A stretch of 30,163 nucleotides of DNA, from positions 1 to 30,163 of IMG/VR virus record IMGVR_UViG_3300038305_000075. One strand, given 5' to 3'. Below, piece by piece: positions 7,201-15,071 of this stretch (within the stretch, counting starts at the first letter, position 1; each line of letters begins with the position of its first letter). The notes under the pieces were generated by a model, which had not been told where the DNA came from, made no database searches, and saw only the letters and a list, made by a program, of their open reading frames with translations. A program made the position numbers and the translations under genes. This stretch comes from a virus.

Positions 7201-8646
7201 TTAGAAGACAAGCAAGCACTTTTAGATATTGAAATAAAAACTCAAGAAAACCTTTCTAAAAATGCAAGAACTGAAGAGGAACGTAGGGAAGCTACGGAAG
7301 CTCTTACAGAGTTAAATAAAGAGAGAACTCAAAACGAAGTTGATGCATTTAACGAACTAAATGATATAACCGATGAGTACGGAACGTTAATTAAAACTAT
7401 AGGCGTAGAAATAGGGAGGGCACAATTAGACGGCAGATTCATTGAGAAGGCTGAGGAAAGATTAAAGTCTTTTAGACTGTCGTTTAAAGGATTGGATTTA
7501 GACTTTGGAGATTTAGCAAAGCAGATAGATGGATTAGCGAAAGGTCTTGCGAACACTTATAAGGACACCTTAGATAGCGGTCTTGAATTGAGTGATTCAG
7601 AGAAAGCGGATGTAGCAAACAAAGCTGCTGCATTAGCAAAGAGCTTCTTGCAACAAACAACAGGTGTAGAGTTTCCAGAGGTGTTTCTGCCAGAACAGTT
7701 TGATGAGTTAAAAGAACGTATACAAGCTCAGTTAGATTCTGTACTTATACCTGATCCCGATAAAGATAGAAAGGAACAGATAAAGAAAGTATTAGGTGCG
7801 GTTTTAAAAGAACTAGCCGATGCGGCAAAAGAATATAACGACACAGCATTGCAAAATACTCAAGGTCGTTTAGATGCTGAACTAGATGCTATAAAGAACA
7901 GATACAAGACTGAAGAGGACATTCTTAAATCTCAGCTAGATAATCAGCTAATAACAGAGTCTCAGTTTAGGGTCAAGTCTAACGAGCTTAAAAGAAAGCA
8001 GATACAAGAAGAGAATGAGATTAACAAAAAGAAGTTTGAGGCAGAGAAAAAAGCTGACTTGATAAACGTTGCTATAGATACCGCTGAGGCGATTGCTTCC
8101 AACTTGATAAACAACTATGGCAAGACAGACACTGTTACGGCTACAGGTTTGACATTAGCTGGTAACGCTGCATTGGTTGCTGGGGGTGCTTTAAAAGCTG
8201 ATGCTATTCGTAGACGTAAATTCTTCCCGGTTACGTTTGAAGAGGGTGGTGTGGTACAAGGCCCGTCACATGACCAAGGAGGTGTACCGTTTTCTGTACA
8301 AGGTCAAGGTGGCTACGAAATGGAAGGTGGAGAGTTTATTATTAACAAGAAAGCAGCTGCATTCCATAGAAGTCTTTTAGAGAGAATAAATGGTTCTGTT
8401 AAACCAAACACTTCGGTAAGTGACCATAAATTTGCCATGGGTGGATTAGTAAACAATGACAATAACACATCTATAAACGTAAAAACAGACAATAGAGAAA
8501 GTGTAAATTACCTAAAAGCTATTGCAGAAGCAAGTGTTTCAACAGCTATAAACAGCAACAAGCCTTTAAGAGCTTTTGTGTCTCAGAGAGATTTGAGAAA
8601 CAGCGAGAATGAAAGAAGACTAAGAGAAAGAAACGATAGAATATGA
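4216..8646 (+). CDS. tail tape measure protein
   Basis: 1476 residues, the longest gene here. The N-terminal ~350 residues are almost continuous charged coiled coil. From about 350 comes a hydrophobic Gly/Leu-rich helix set (LGRLAGLGGIVQAARKIF), then a PhageMin_Tail/TP901-type core at about 390-690 (ASVDFEAQLAQL, FTSEEIVQLQTELGKLGF, GPLGAEVGTTFEE). More coiled coil covers about 700-1310. The C-terminal EGGVVQGPSHDQGGVPF and MEGGEFIIN motifs (about 1342-1375) are typical of tape measures in Bacteroidetes phages. It fixes tail length and may help DNA enter the cell. At about 1.5 angstrom per residue the tail would be roughly 220 nm. It overlaps the next gene as ATGA. Confidence 0.93.
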   Translation: MAEKTNSTQNLKYQVAEIKSAMSDLQREIRGLSEEGVEVVKIFEKVGQAVKGNVAETERVTAEIQKSKQAIIDFIAQKEKEGTIDDELRSGQASALEALIGLENKLNRSKQGVLRTLSETAKEENRKRKLQQQAAEEKFNADQNAKAAIQEQSAGEKEINRILREKAAQTADINEEVYKRQQAERDAVAREKESAQLKKQSLKEQKELEQFMLEQSLRRQGEKYDEEERLEQEALERKKQAIAEQARLEKQEALAAIENAQKEKAADDKLNLAKIRNSKLSVNRRAKLENDYWTDLQSNYSEDSAEYKELEVKKLAATKKYERERASVVKKFRGSRIKATKEEQKGFFSQFKDGLFSKGLGKSLGRLAGLGGIVQAARKIFQGLKKAIVGSFKASVDFEAQLAQLQAVTGINNKELARLEKNVLSVAGSTKFTSEEIVQLQTELGKLGFSVSEIEAATLAVARTAQALGEKVGPVAQRIGQILNQFNLAAAETSRVSDSLVSVINSSALSFEGFSTALQYIGPLGAEVGTTFEETSVAMALLADNGFTASRIGTGLRGILTELSKTGKDLNTVIEDLAKEELTLAEAVDLVGKRNAAQLITLVRTAKAQQEVGRSLSDLTNEYFDTGSAAIAASQQVDTFQGNLDLLKSAVNRVQIAFGNFLKTSKLLKLALRFIDEEGYNAALSAEAIASADPVLFSKGMQEAAEAVGELKGNLAETADVEKVAAEQAAKLLKNAILEPQQAILDGAAARLELLEKERDNLVDVEIIKAKAAGDADRVAKLEAKRSADNLTAEAKSGYALRDVNKFNIAAAEVGREINEKRLVISARITKAKEEQIAAQKIINIATSDEVKAQEKALALLIMEAGLNEALENERKKVSQEREADLKRLQNLRDKDLDSLKKANDFNVDVQSEYAEVEAKINGLLDKQKKLKAEGQELEGEELLLFNAKLDQYKQESNSLANLIVQKGDLEKLAQKEFEKEFKQLANRITARKQELEDKQALLDIEIKTQENLSKNARTEEERREATEALTELNKERTQNEVDAFNELNDITDEYGTLIKTIGVEIGRAQLDGRFIEKAEERLKSFRLSFKGLDLDFGDLAKQIDGLAKGLANTYKDTLDSGLELSDSEKADVANKAAALAKSFLQQTTGVEFPEVFLPEQFDELKERIQAQLDSVLIPDPDKDRKEQIKKVLGAVLKELADAAKEYNDTALQNTQGRLDAELDAIKNRYKTEEDILKSQLDNQLITESQFRVKSNELKRKQIQEENEINKKKFEAEKKADLINVAIDTAEAIASNLINNYGKTDTVTATGLTLAGNAALVAGGALKADAIRRRKFFPVTFEEGGVVQGPSHDQGGVPFSVQGQGGYEMEGGEFIINKKAAAFHRSLLERINGSVKPNTSVSDHKFAMGGLVNNDNNTSINVKTDNRESVNYLKAIAEASVSTAINSNKPLRAFVSQRDLRNSENERRLRERNDRI

Positions 8647-9233
8647 CATTTCAATTTATAACAAATCCTCAATTTTCAATAGCCGCAAATGGTTTAACAG
8701 CACCAGTAGACGTTGATGGAGAATCAGCTACGGTTTTCGTGCCTGGTGTTACTATGCAAGTTAATGATGTTGTTCATCTTTCATACAAGCTAAACGACAT
8801 ACCTCAAGGGGTATATGGCGTATGCACTCAAGTTAAAGCTGGTGCGGCCCAGCCTAACTTTGTTTTTAAGTTTGATTCTAAAGTGTATAGCCTTTTAGCG
8901 GATATACCTCAGAATAATGTGACTGAAATAACTGTATACAGGGGTAGTGCTTACGATAAGATATCGCAGTATGAGATAGTGCCCACTGTAACCAGAGCTG
9001 TTTATTCGGATCAGTTAAAGTCTTACAACACGACTATAGATTATAATCTAACTATAAATCAAGAGAATAGAAAATTCTTTTCTGGGTTTAAGTCTGTGGT
9101 TATAGCAGACAAAATATTGTTTGCAGATTTATGTGATAATTATGCGTATGGTGTATCTTTATCCGAAGCTACATTTAACAATATAAATAATGTGTTTAGT
9201 CAAGCCATAAATTTTAACATAGCAAAACGATGA
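8643..9233 (+). CDS. putative distal tail (Dit-position) protein
   Basis: 196 residues, beta-rich, no membrane span. It lies between the tape measure and the large tail-tip protein, with ATGA overlaps at both ends. This is where siphoviruses encode the distal tail ring on which the tail tip is built. The sequence (VPGVTMQVNDVVHLSYKL, then TVTRAVYSDQLKSYNTTIDY) shows no motif I can tie to a family. The role rests on position and size. Confidence 0.5.
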   Translation: MTFQFITNPQFSIAANGLTAPVDVDGESATVFVPGVTMQVNDVVHLSYKLNDIPQGVYGVCTQVKAGAAQPNFVFKFDSKVYSLLADIPQNNVTEITVYRGSAYDKISQYEIVPTVTRAVYSDQLKSYNTTIDYNLTINQENRKFFSGFKSVVIADKILFADLCDNYAYGVSLSEATFNNINNVFSQAINFNIAKR

Positions 9234-11920
9234 GTTTTACCTTATCTATAAGTTCCGATAATGCTACCTTTTACGAAGTTGATTTATTTGAAGAGCAAGA
9301 GCTTTTTTATGAGGCTTCGTTTTATGACGATGTGGACGCTGATAAAATTAAGATACCTTTTTACACAACGTTAAACGTACCATTAACAGGCACAAACAAA
9401 AGCGTACTAGGATACAATCCCATTACGCAAGACACATCTGATTATCCTTTATCTTACTATTACTTTAAGGTAAAGGTTCATAATAGTGTTGGCACTACAA
9501 TAAACGGAGTGATGACTGTTTTGTCATACGAGTTTAACTCATACGCTCCATTCATTGAGATTGAACTCAAAGACTTTGTAACAGTGTTTATGAGCGATTT
9601 AAGCTCTATAGGAATAGGAGATGTACTGACAGATTCTTATTACAGCACTCAGCATTCCTTTGAAGACTTTTTACTGACTACTGCTAATGGTGGTGAAGCG
9701 GGAACTGCAAACACCAATCCCGACTACACTAGGCCAGTAAACTTTCCATACGTTGACTTAGCAAATGACACGCTTAAATACACTTATGAAGCTAGACACT
9801 TTGTGGAGTATGGTGCTGGAATGGACAGAACCGCATTTGTCCCGACTCTTTCTGTAAAAAACTATTTAGACGCTATAGGAGACTATTTAACAAATAGTAA
9901 CAGAAGTGTTGAAGTTAGGTCTAAGCTTTTTGGTATAAATGACACCGTGCATGACACAGACTTTCAGCCAGAAAAATTACAAGTAGTTGTTCCAGCAAAA
10001 CTACAAGCGGTAAAAGAAGTCAACACCAGACAGTTTCAGCTTACTCAAGCACAACAGAGAGCTAGACCTAACGAAGACATGGACTTAGGCACTAATATAG
10101 ACGGTAGCACTAAGCTGATGAGAACGATAGCCTACGGCAATGGAGATATATTTGGAAATTATAACTCCACAGCTAACACAAGTTATCAAAAGTATGGTAT
10201 AAAAAACAACAGTGATAGGGCTTTTGCTTTGTACGATTCTGTAAATCAAACTTGGGAAAACGAGCTAGGATATTTCTGTCCTCATATGTCATTTAAGGGT
10301 AGGGTTCAGTTTATTAATGGAGCTGCTTTTAAAAACACTGGAGATCTTGAGTATGATATACCAGTAATTACTGAAGATAAAATGGTGAAGAAGATAAACT
10401 TGTCTTCTAGCACTATGAAATTTGGTTTGTTCATATGTATTTATGAAGACAAATATCTTAAAAAAGAAATCAGGCTAAACGATTTAAACGGAAATCCAAT
10501 AGAGTTAAACGCTTCTGACGGTACAGCTATCAGAGGTAATACTTCTAAGACTGAAAATGATACTACTGGTGGCAGTGACTTCTTAAATCCAAATGGAGGG
10601 TCTACCCTAATGAGGATGAACTCGCAAGCTCCTATTTTCCCAACAGGGGGAGTAAAGGACAAGATTCAATTTAATGGTGTAGATGCTTATCTACCTACAG
10701 ATGATTCAATAAGATTTGATGTTTCGGGTGAGAGTAGGTACGGTACGTCAATTGTTTTAAAGCCTATATTTGGAGAGATAAACATAGAGCACGTTTCGGC
10801 ATTCGGAACATCCGTAGTTAACAATACTATATTTGCATCTGCTTACAATACAGATAACTTTGAGGTTGAAGATATTCGTAAAGCATCAACAGAACTCGCA
10901 AACTACAATGACTTTGGATTATTAATTAAATCATACGAAGACAATAATATATATTTTACAAACGATGAATTTGTAATAAAGGATTCGTTAAACGAAACAA
11001 CAGAGTTAAGCCCTATAGACATCTTAAAGTCTATTGCCAAAAGATTTGGTTGTGGATTATTTTATGAGTTTGAATCTAATACTCATATACTTAGAATTGA
11101 TCCTATACACATACTAAGAGACAATACGGTTGATGGAGATTCATATCTAGATGATTCTGTATCTATAAAAATATCTAGACCTACAGACATAATAAGAAAT
11201 CTCATTGTTTCTAACGAAGACAAAGGATTGTTCAATGACAAGTATAGGGAGTATGATGAAGAAACTGCTGGCACAATAAATCAGCCTATAAACGATAACG
11301 GTCTAAATGATTTAAAAATAGAATTAAAATCTTCTGTTTATAGAAATTCTCTGTGTGGTGATATATTCTTTGAAACAAATTCTAATATTGACTTGGGTAT
11401 CATCTCTCCTTCTGAAGCTGGTATAACTGATAATGTTTTTACTAGATACTTTGATATAGGACTTAGATATGCTTACTTGATTGAGCCTTTGTACAGAACA
11501 AATTTAAAAGCTCCTTTTAGTATAGAAACAAACAGAAGACCTAACCTACAGACAACTACTCAGCGTATATACATAAATATGTACAACTATGACACACAGG
11601 TAGAACTTAATAAGCACACCTTTAACGGTAGGCTAACTAACAAAAACTCTAGCGGTTACGATTTACTAGGCGAAGATGATAATGGTAATACTAGTGATTA
11701 CTACGATTTGATATCTTCTACAGAACAAGTCACATCTAAAGGCAAGGCATCCGCTGAGATATCTCTAGTGCTTCCAGTATCTTCTATGAATACCACAAGG
11801 TTCATGCTAGACAAGTATACCTTATCACTTATTAATGGTCAAAAATTATTAATAAAATCAGCAGAGGGACAAGTGTATAATGACAACGCTTATCTAAATG
11901 TAAAAGGTTTAATAGAATAA
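9230..11920 (+). CDS. tail tip/hub protein (Tal-like)
   Basis: 896 residues, rich in Tyr, Asn and Asp, mostly beta. The N-terminal part (about 1-130) resembles a tail-tip platform. The middle (about 400-520) has Gly/Asn/Ser-rich loops. The stretch near 595-640 (LKSIAKRFGCGLFYEF, then LRIDPIHILRDN) looks like the hub domain of tail-associated lysin/baseplate hub proteins, where a helix is followed by a beta strand carrying I-x-P. The position after tape measure and Dit-type genes fits the central hub at the tail end. I see no lytic-domain active site. The stop directly abuts a TTGTAAATTA motif. Confidence 0.65.
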   Translation: MSFTLSISSDNATFYEVDLFEEQELFYEASFYDDVDADKIKIPFYTTLNVPLTGTNKSVLGYNPITQDTSDYPLSYYYFKVKVHNSVGTTINGVMTVLSYEFNSYAPFIEIELKDFVTVFMSDLSSIGIGDVLTDSYYSTQHSFEDFLLTTANGGEAGTANTNPDYTRPVNFPYVDLANDTLKYTYEARHFVEYGAGMDRTAFVPTLSVKNYLDAIGDYLTNSNRSVEVRSKLFGINDTVHDTDFQPEKLQVVVPAKLQAVKEVNTRQFQLTQAQQRARPNEDMDLGTNIDGSTKLMRTIAYGNGDIFGNYNSTANTSYQKYGIKNNSDRAFALYDSVNQTWENELGYFCPHMSFKGRVQFINGAAFKNTGDLEYDIPVITEDKMVKKINLSSSTMKFGLFICIYEDKYLKKEIRLNDLNGNPIELNASDGTAIRGNTSKTENDTTGGSDFLNPNGGSTLMRMNSQAPIFPTGGVKDKIQFNGVDAYLPTDDSIRFDVSGESRYGTSIVLKPIFGEINIEHVSAFGTSVVNNTIFASAYNTDNFEVEDIRKASTELANYNDFGLLIKSYEDNNIYFTNDEFVIKDSLNETTELSPIDILKSIAKRFGCGLFYEFESNTHILRIDPIHILRDNTVDGDSYLDDSVSIKISRPTDIIRNLIVSNEDKGLFNDKYREYDEETAGTINQPINDNGLNDLKIELKSSVYRNSLCGDIFFETNSNIDLGIISPSEAGITDNVFTRYFDIGLRYAYLIEPLYRTNLKAPFSIETNRRPNLQTTTQRIYINMYNYDTQVELNKHTFNGRLTNKNSSGYDLLGEDDNGNTSDYYDLISSTEQVTSKGKASAEISLVLPVSSMNTTRFMLDKYTLSLINGQKLLIKSAEGQVYNDNAYLNVKGLIE

Positions 11921-11930
11921 TTGTAAATTA
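11921..11930 (+). repeat. TTGTAAATTA motif, copy 2
   Basis: Begins on the base right after the TAA stop at 11918-11920 and ends five bases before the ATG at 11936. Here the last A is replaced by T. Confidence 0.5.
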
Positions 11931-11935
11931 TTTAT

Positions 11936-12328
11936 ATGGCTACTTACAACGATTACCCATCATCCGCATCTAACAACGCCAAGAAAGTTCTTGAGTGGAA
12001 GAAGAAGTACAAGAATGAAGTTAAAGGAATGACTTCTGTGGGATGGACTCGTGCAAACCAATTAGCTAACAAAAGAAAACTAAGCTATGAAACTATTGCC
12101 AGGATGGCTGCTTTTAATCGTCACAAAAAAAATTCTGCAATTGACCCGAAGTATAAAGACACGCCTTGGAAAGATAGAGGCTATGTTGCTTGGCTTGGTT
12201 GGGGAGGAACAAGCGGAGTTAATTGGGCAATTAGAAAAGCTGAAAGCATTAGAAAAGGAAATGTCAAAGCCGGAGTAGATATAGCTGATCTACCATATGG
12301 AGACAGAAAAAAGAAAGACAATGGATAA
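11936..12328 (+). CDS. small basic protein with a GWTRANQLA / PWKDRGYVAWLGWGG fold
   Basis: 130 residues, strongly basic. Recognisable pieces are NNAKKVLEWKKKY (15-27), GMTSVGWTRANQLA (about 30-44), a helix ending in AAFNRHKKNS, then DTPWKDRGYVAWLGWGGTSG. This arrangement is familiar as a stand-alone protein or as a domain fused to phage portal, protease or head genes, where its role is unknown. DNA or capsid contact is a guess from charge and context. The C-terminal VDIADLPYGDR (114-124) closely matches the N-terminus of the major capsid protein here. It overlaps the protease gene by 8 bases. Confidence 0.75.
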   Translation: MATYNDYPSSASNNAKKVLEWKKKYKNEVKGMTSVGWTRANQLANKRKLSYETIARMAAFNRHKKNSAIDPKYKDTPWKDRGYVAWLGWGGTSGVNWAIRKAESIRKGNVKAGVDIADLPYGDRKKKDNG

Positions 12329-13382
12329 AGATTTCCCATTATACGATATTACACTTGAGGATTTTGAACAAGGTATGTACAAGATTTCTTTAGTGGACAA
12401 ACCAGCGATAGAAGAAAACTTCATCTACTTCGATAAAACTGAGGTTGTAGAGATGTTTGCTAATGACGAAAAGAAAGAAGTTGTTGGGCCAATTATGATC
12501 CCTAACAAACAAATCCTACGTCACTCGCCAGAGAATGGTTACTACTATGTAAGGTTCACGGAAGAAACAATCCGTGACATTATGTATAACTACTCTAAGA
12601 AAGGTTTGTTTAACCAATTTGGTATTCACCATGAGTACGACACAAGCGAAGTGGTGATGCTTGAAGTTTGGATGAAAGAGTCTAAGAACGATAAGTCTAC
12701 GGACTATGGTTATGACCTTCCAAACGGAACCGTATTCGTTAAGGCTAAGATTGAGTCTGATGAATTGTTTAGTGCGATTAAAGAAGGAGAGGTAAATGGC
12801 TTCTCTATCGAAATTCAAGCTGATATTAAACCCGTAATAAAAGAAGAACACATGAACGAATTTAATTTTGCTAAAGAACTAGGTAAGATGGAGGCTCAAC
12901 AAGAGGCTTCAGCTGCTAAGTTTGAGGCTAAGATTGTCGCTTTGGAAGAGGAGAATGCTACTCTTCTAGAAGTGTTGACCTCTTTTGAAGAAAAGTTCGC
13001 TGGCGTTGAAGACCTAAAGTCTGCTGTCGAAATGATTCAAAAGCACATCTCTGCAATGGCTGATACTCACGAAGAAGAAAAAGAAGAAGAGGAGAATCCC
13101 GAGGAAGAGAAGGAAGAAAAGGAAGAGGAAATGGTTGAAAAGAAAGAGAAGTACATTGCTCCTCCAACCTCAGCTACAGACCTTTCTGAAGAAAAAGACG
13201 AAGAGAAAGAGTACGAAGCCGTTGAGGAAGAAGTAACTCAATCTGAAGTCGAAGAAGCTTTTGCTGCTGAACAAAAAGCAGAGGAAGCGGAAGAAACAGT
13301 AGAAGATAAAACCGTTGTTTTCAATGCTATCACAGCAGAGAAAGTAGACATGGTAAATGATTTCTTCAATCGTTTCAAGTAA
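12321..13382 (+). CDS. XkdF-like prohead protease fused to scaffold
   Basis: 353 residues from ATG 12321; an upstream in-frame ATG at 12297 is inside the previous gene. Residues 1-175 show an XkdF-type pattern, with SLVDKPAIEENF (about 24-35) and later PNGTVFVKAKI and GEVNGFSIEI. From about 178 a long coiled coil begins (EFNFAKELGKMEAQQ), followed by a strongly acidic Glu/Lys tract (about 250-330) and a short hydrophobic end. The likely job is to shape the prohead with the scaffold half and then digest the scaffold. It lies directly before the major capsid gene, as expected. An internal ATG at 12852 could yield scaffold alone. Confidence 0.75.
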   Translation: MDKDFPLYDITLEDFEQGMYKISLVDKPAIEENFIYFDKTEVVEMFANDEKKEVVGPIMIPNKQILRHSPENGYYYVRFTEETIRDIMYNYSKKGLFNQFGIHHEYDTSEVVMLEVWMKESKNDKSTDYGYDLPNGTVFVKAKIESDELFSAIKEGEVNGFSIEIQADIKPVIKEEHMNEFNFAKELGKMEAQQEASAAKFEAKIVALEEENATLLEVLTSFEEKFAGVEDLKSAVEMIQKHISAMADTHEEEKEEEENPEEEKEEKEEEMVEKKEKYIAPPTSATDLSEEKDEEKEYEAVEEEVTQSEVEEAFAAEQKAEEAEETVEDKTVVFNAITAEKVDMVNDFFNRFK

Positions 13383-13383
13383 A

Positions 13384-13394
13384 TTGTAAATTAA
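13384..13394 (+). repeat. TTGTAAATTAA motif, copy 3
   Basis: Starts two bases after the TAA stop of the protease/scaffold gene and lies 30 bases before the ATG of the major capsid gene, in a 42-base AT-rich gap. Confidence 0.5.
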
Positions 13395-13424
13395 TAAAAA
13401 CGTAACTCTTTAAATTTAAATAAA

Positions 13425-14309
13425 ATGAGTGTATCTATTGCATCTTTACCATATGGTGACCGCAGACAAAATCTGTTTATCGACTCTATGGTTAAAAGCG
13501 CAGCGGTTTTAAACCGTTTCCGCTTAATCGATGGCGTAAAAGCCAAAGTAAACGTACCTATCTTTGACGCTTCATTGACGTTTGGTACAGACCTATGTGT
13601 CTTCACACCAGCTTCTGCTGCTTCTGTCAGAGAGAAAGAAATGACTGTTGACACTTACAAGTGGGCATTCCTAAACTGTAAGAACGTTCTCGAAGCATCT
13701 TACCGTGGACTTCTTTTGAAGAAAGGTCAGCACAACCCAGAGACTATGGACGCTGAGTTCAAGGATTGGGTATTTGACTACTTCTCTAAATTAGCTGCTG
13801 AGAAAGCTTTGACTCTTGCTGGAGCTGAAATTGAATTAGAATTAGGCAATGACGCTGACGTTATTGACGTTACAATTCAAACTTTGACTGCTGCAAACAT
13901 CCTAGACCAGATGGAGATAGCATATCAAGGAATGAGTTCTGATATGTTGGCTGCTATCTACGGAGACGCAGATCGTGATTTCAAGCCAGCGTTCTTCATG
14001 AACACTGTGAACTTGCAAAAGTATCAGATTGCTATTGCTGAGAAATTCACAACTACTCCAGAAGGTATCATCGAAGGTAACATCCCTCCGTACTACGGAA
14101 TGGAAGTTATCCACATGGCATCTCTTGTTAACGATTCTTTCTTTATCTCTGCTCCACAGAACTTATGTATGTTGACTGATGACTACAATGATGTGAAAGC
14201 TATCGACATGAAGTACGAAGCTGAGTTGTCAAGCGACAAGATTTGGGGTCAGTTCAAGTTAGGTTTCTCTTACTTGAAAGGCGAGGAAATCGTTTACGCT
14301 CAAGTATAA
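13425..14309 (+). CDS. major capsid protein
   Basis: 294 residues, about the length of small HK97-fold capsid proteins. It follows the protease/scaffold gene and precedes the tail-tube-like genes. It has an N-terminal arm (MSVSIASLPYGDRR), a P-domain-like helix region (about 100-160, TMDAEFKDWVFDYFSKLAAEK) and an A-domain-like end with AFFMNTVNLQKYQ and YGMEVIHMASL. Codon choice is less AT-biased than in neighbouring genes, as expected for the most expressed protein. A strong hairpin follows the stop. The HK97 fold is inferred from order and pattern. Confidence 0.8.
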   Translation: MSVSIASLPYGDRRQNLFIDSMVKSAAVLNRFRLIDGVKAKVNVPIFDASLTFGTDLCVFTPASAASVREKEMTVDTYKWAFLNCKNVLEASYRGLLLKKGQHNPETMDAEFKDWVFDYFSKLAAEKALTLAGAEIELELGNDADVIDVTIQTLTAANILDQMEIAYQGMSSDMLAAIYGDADRDFKPAFFMNTVNLQKYQIAIAEKFTTTPEGIIEGNIPPYYGMEVIHMASLVNDSFFISAPQNLCMLTDDYNDVKAIDMKYEAELSSDKIWGQFKLGFSYLKGEEIVYAQV

Positions 14310-14319
14310 TTAAATTAAT

Positions 14320-14343
14320 GGAGGGGCTTAGTCCCCTCCCTTT
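14320..14343 (+). terminator. hairpin after the capsid gene (weak terminator or mRNA stabiliser)
   Basis: GGAGGGG (14320-14326) pairs with CCCCTCC (14333-14339) around CTTAGT, followed by only CTTTAACCTT. The stem is strong but the T-run is short, so partial termination or protection of the capsid mRNA 3' end is more likely than full stop. Confidence 0.6.
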
Positions 14344-14364
14344 AACCTTAAAAAAAATAAAAAA

Positions 14365-15003
14365 ATGGCTTGTGAATTAGATTTAGCTGATGTAACATAC
14401 GACTGTACTGATTTAGGTATCGGTGGTCTAAAGTCTGTATACATCGCAAACCGTGGCCCGTTAGTGGCTAACTACGAAGGCAATGATAGCAGTGCTTCAG
14501 CATGGACTCCTATATCTGTTGCTGGTGACGTTGTAACTGTAACAGCCGATCCTAGCATCACTGTAGCAGGTACTAACAACAGTGTATTGGATACACTGGG
14601 TGCTTCTCCAAACTCAGGTGCTAACTCAGCTCAGATTAACTTCAACTTAAAAGATGGATTCTCTGTCTTTACTGATGTTAAGACTGTAACTGCGGATGGT
14701 ATCGTATCGAGTGTACCTACTGTAGCTGTAGAAGTTCCTTCTATGTCTTTGGCTCACCGTAACGCTTTGAACGCTCTTGCTTCTGGTGGTTCTGAATTGG
14801 TTGCTTTTATAGAGACTGCTGCTGGTACTTACCATATGCTAGGCTTCGATTACGGAATGTATGCTGCTACAATTGACGGAACATCAGGTTCTGGTCGTGG
14901 TGAGAAAAACCGTTTCCAAGTAACCCTAACGGGTGACGAGGATGCTTTGGCGTACAGCCTTACTTCTGCTCAGTGGGCAGACCTTACTGCTTCTGTCGCA
15001 TAA
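14365..15003 (+). CDS. structural protein, probable major tail (tube) protein
   Basis: 212 residues, beta-rich with low charge and many Ser/Thr/Ala. It begins CELDLADVTYDC (C3, C14) then GIGGLKSVYIAN. The C-terminal half has DGFSVFTDVKTVTADG, VAVEVPSMS, a helix NALNALASGGSELVAF and SGSGRGEKNRFQVTLTGDE. Size and composition suit a tail tube protein that stacks around the tape measure. It lies after the capsid gene between two GC-rich hairpins, suggesting an abundant separate mRNA. The next gene encodes a shorter relative. It could instead be a head decoration protein. Confidence 0.6.
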   Translation: MACELDLADVTYDCTDLGIGGLKSVYIANRGPLVANYEGNDSSASAWTPISVAGDVVTVTADPSITVAGTNNSVLDTLGASPNSGANSAQINFNLKDGFSVFTDVKTVTADGIVSSVPTVAVEVPSMSLAHRNALNALASGGSELVAFIETAAGTYHMLGFDYGMYAATIDGTSGSGRGEKNRFQVTLTGDEDALAYSLTSAQWADLTASVA

Positions 15004-15013
15004 TAACAGAATC

Positions 15014-15024
15014 TTGTAAATTAA
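15014..15024 (+). repeat. TTGTAAATTAA motif, copy 4
   Basis: Lies between the stop at 15001-15003 and the terminator at 15028. It is the copy farthest from a stop codon (10 bases) and is upstream of a terminator, which argues against a simple promoter role. Confidence 0.5.
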
Positions 15025-15027
15025 CAC

Positions 15028-15060
15028 AAGGGGAGGGACTAATACCCCTCCCCTTTTTTT
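15028..15060 (+). terminator. Rho-independent terminator
   Basis: A ten-pair stem AAGGGGAGGG (15028-15037) / CCCTCCCCTT (15046-15055) with an 8-base loop ACTAATAC is followed by a run of T to 15060. This is the best terminator inside the late region and would end the capsid/tail-tube mRNA, leaving downstream genes dependent on read-through or a new start. Confidence 0.85.
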
Positions 15061-15071
15061 ATATCTATTAT

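Noticed and set aside
8501-8509. TGTAAATTA inside the tape measure gene
   Set aside because: Lies within coding sequence (V-N-Y codons) and is not near a stop codon; treated as chance.
12958-13167. Antisense frame opposite the acidic scaffold tract
   Set aside because: Leu/Ser/Pro-rich run is just the complement of Glu/Lys codons.
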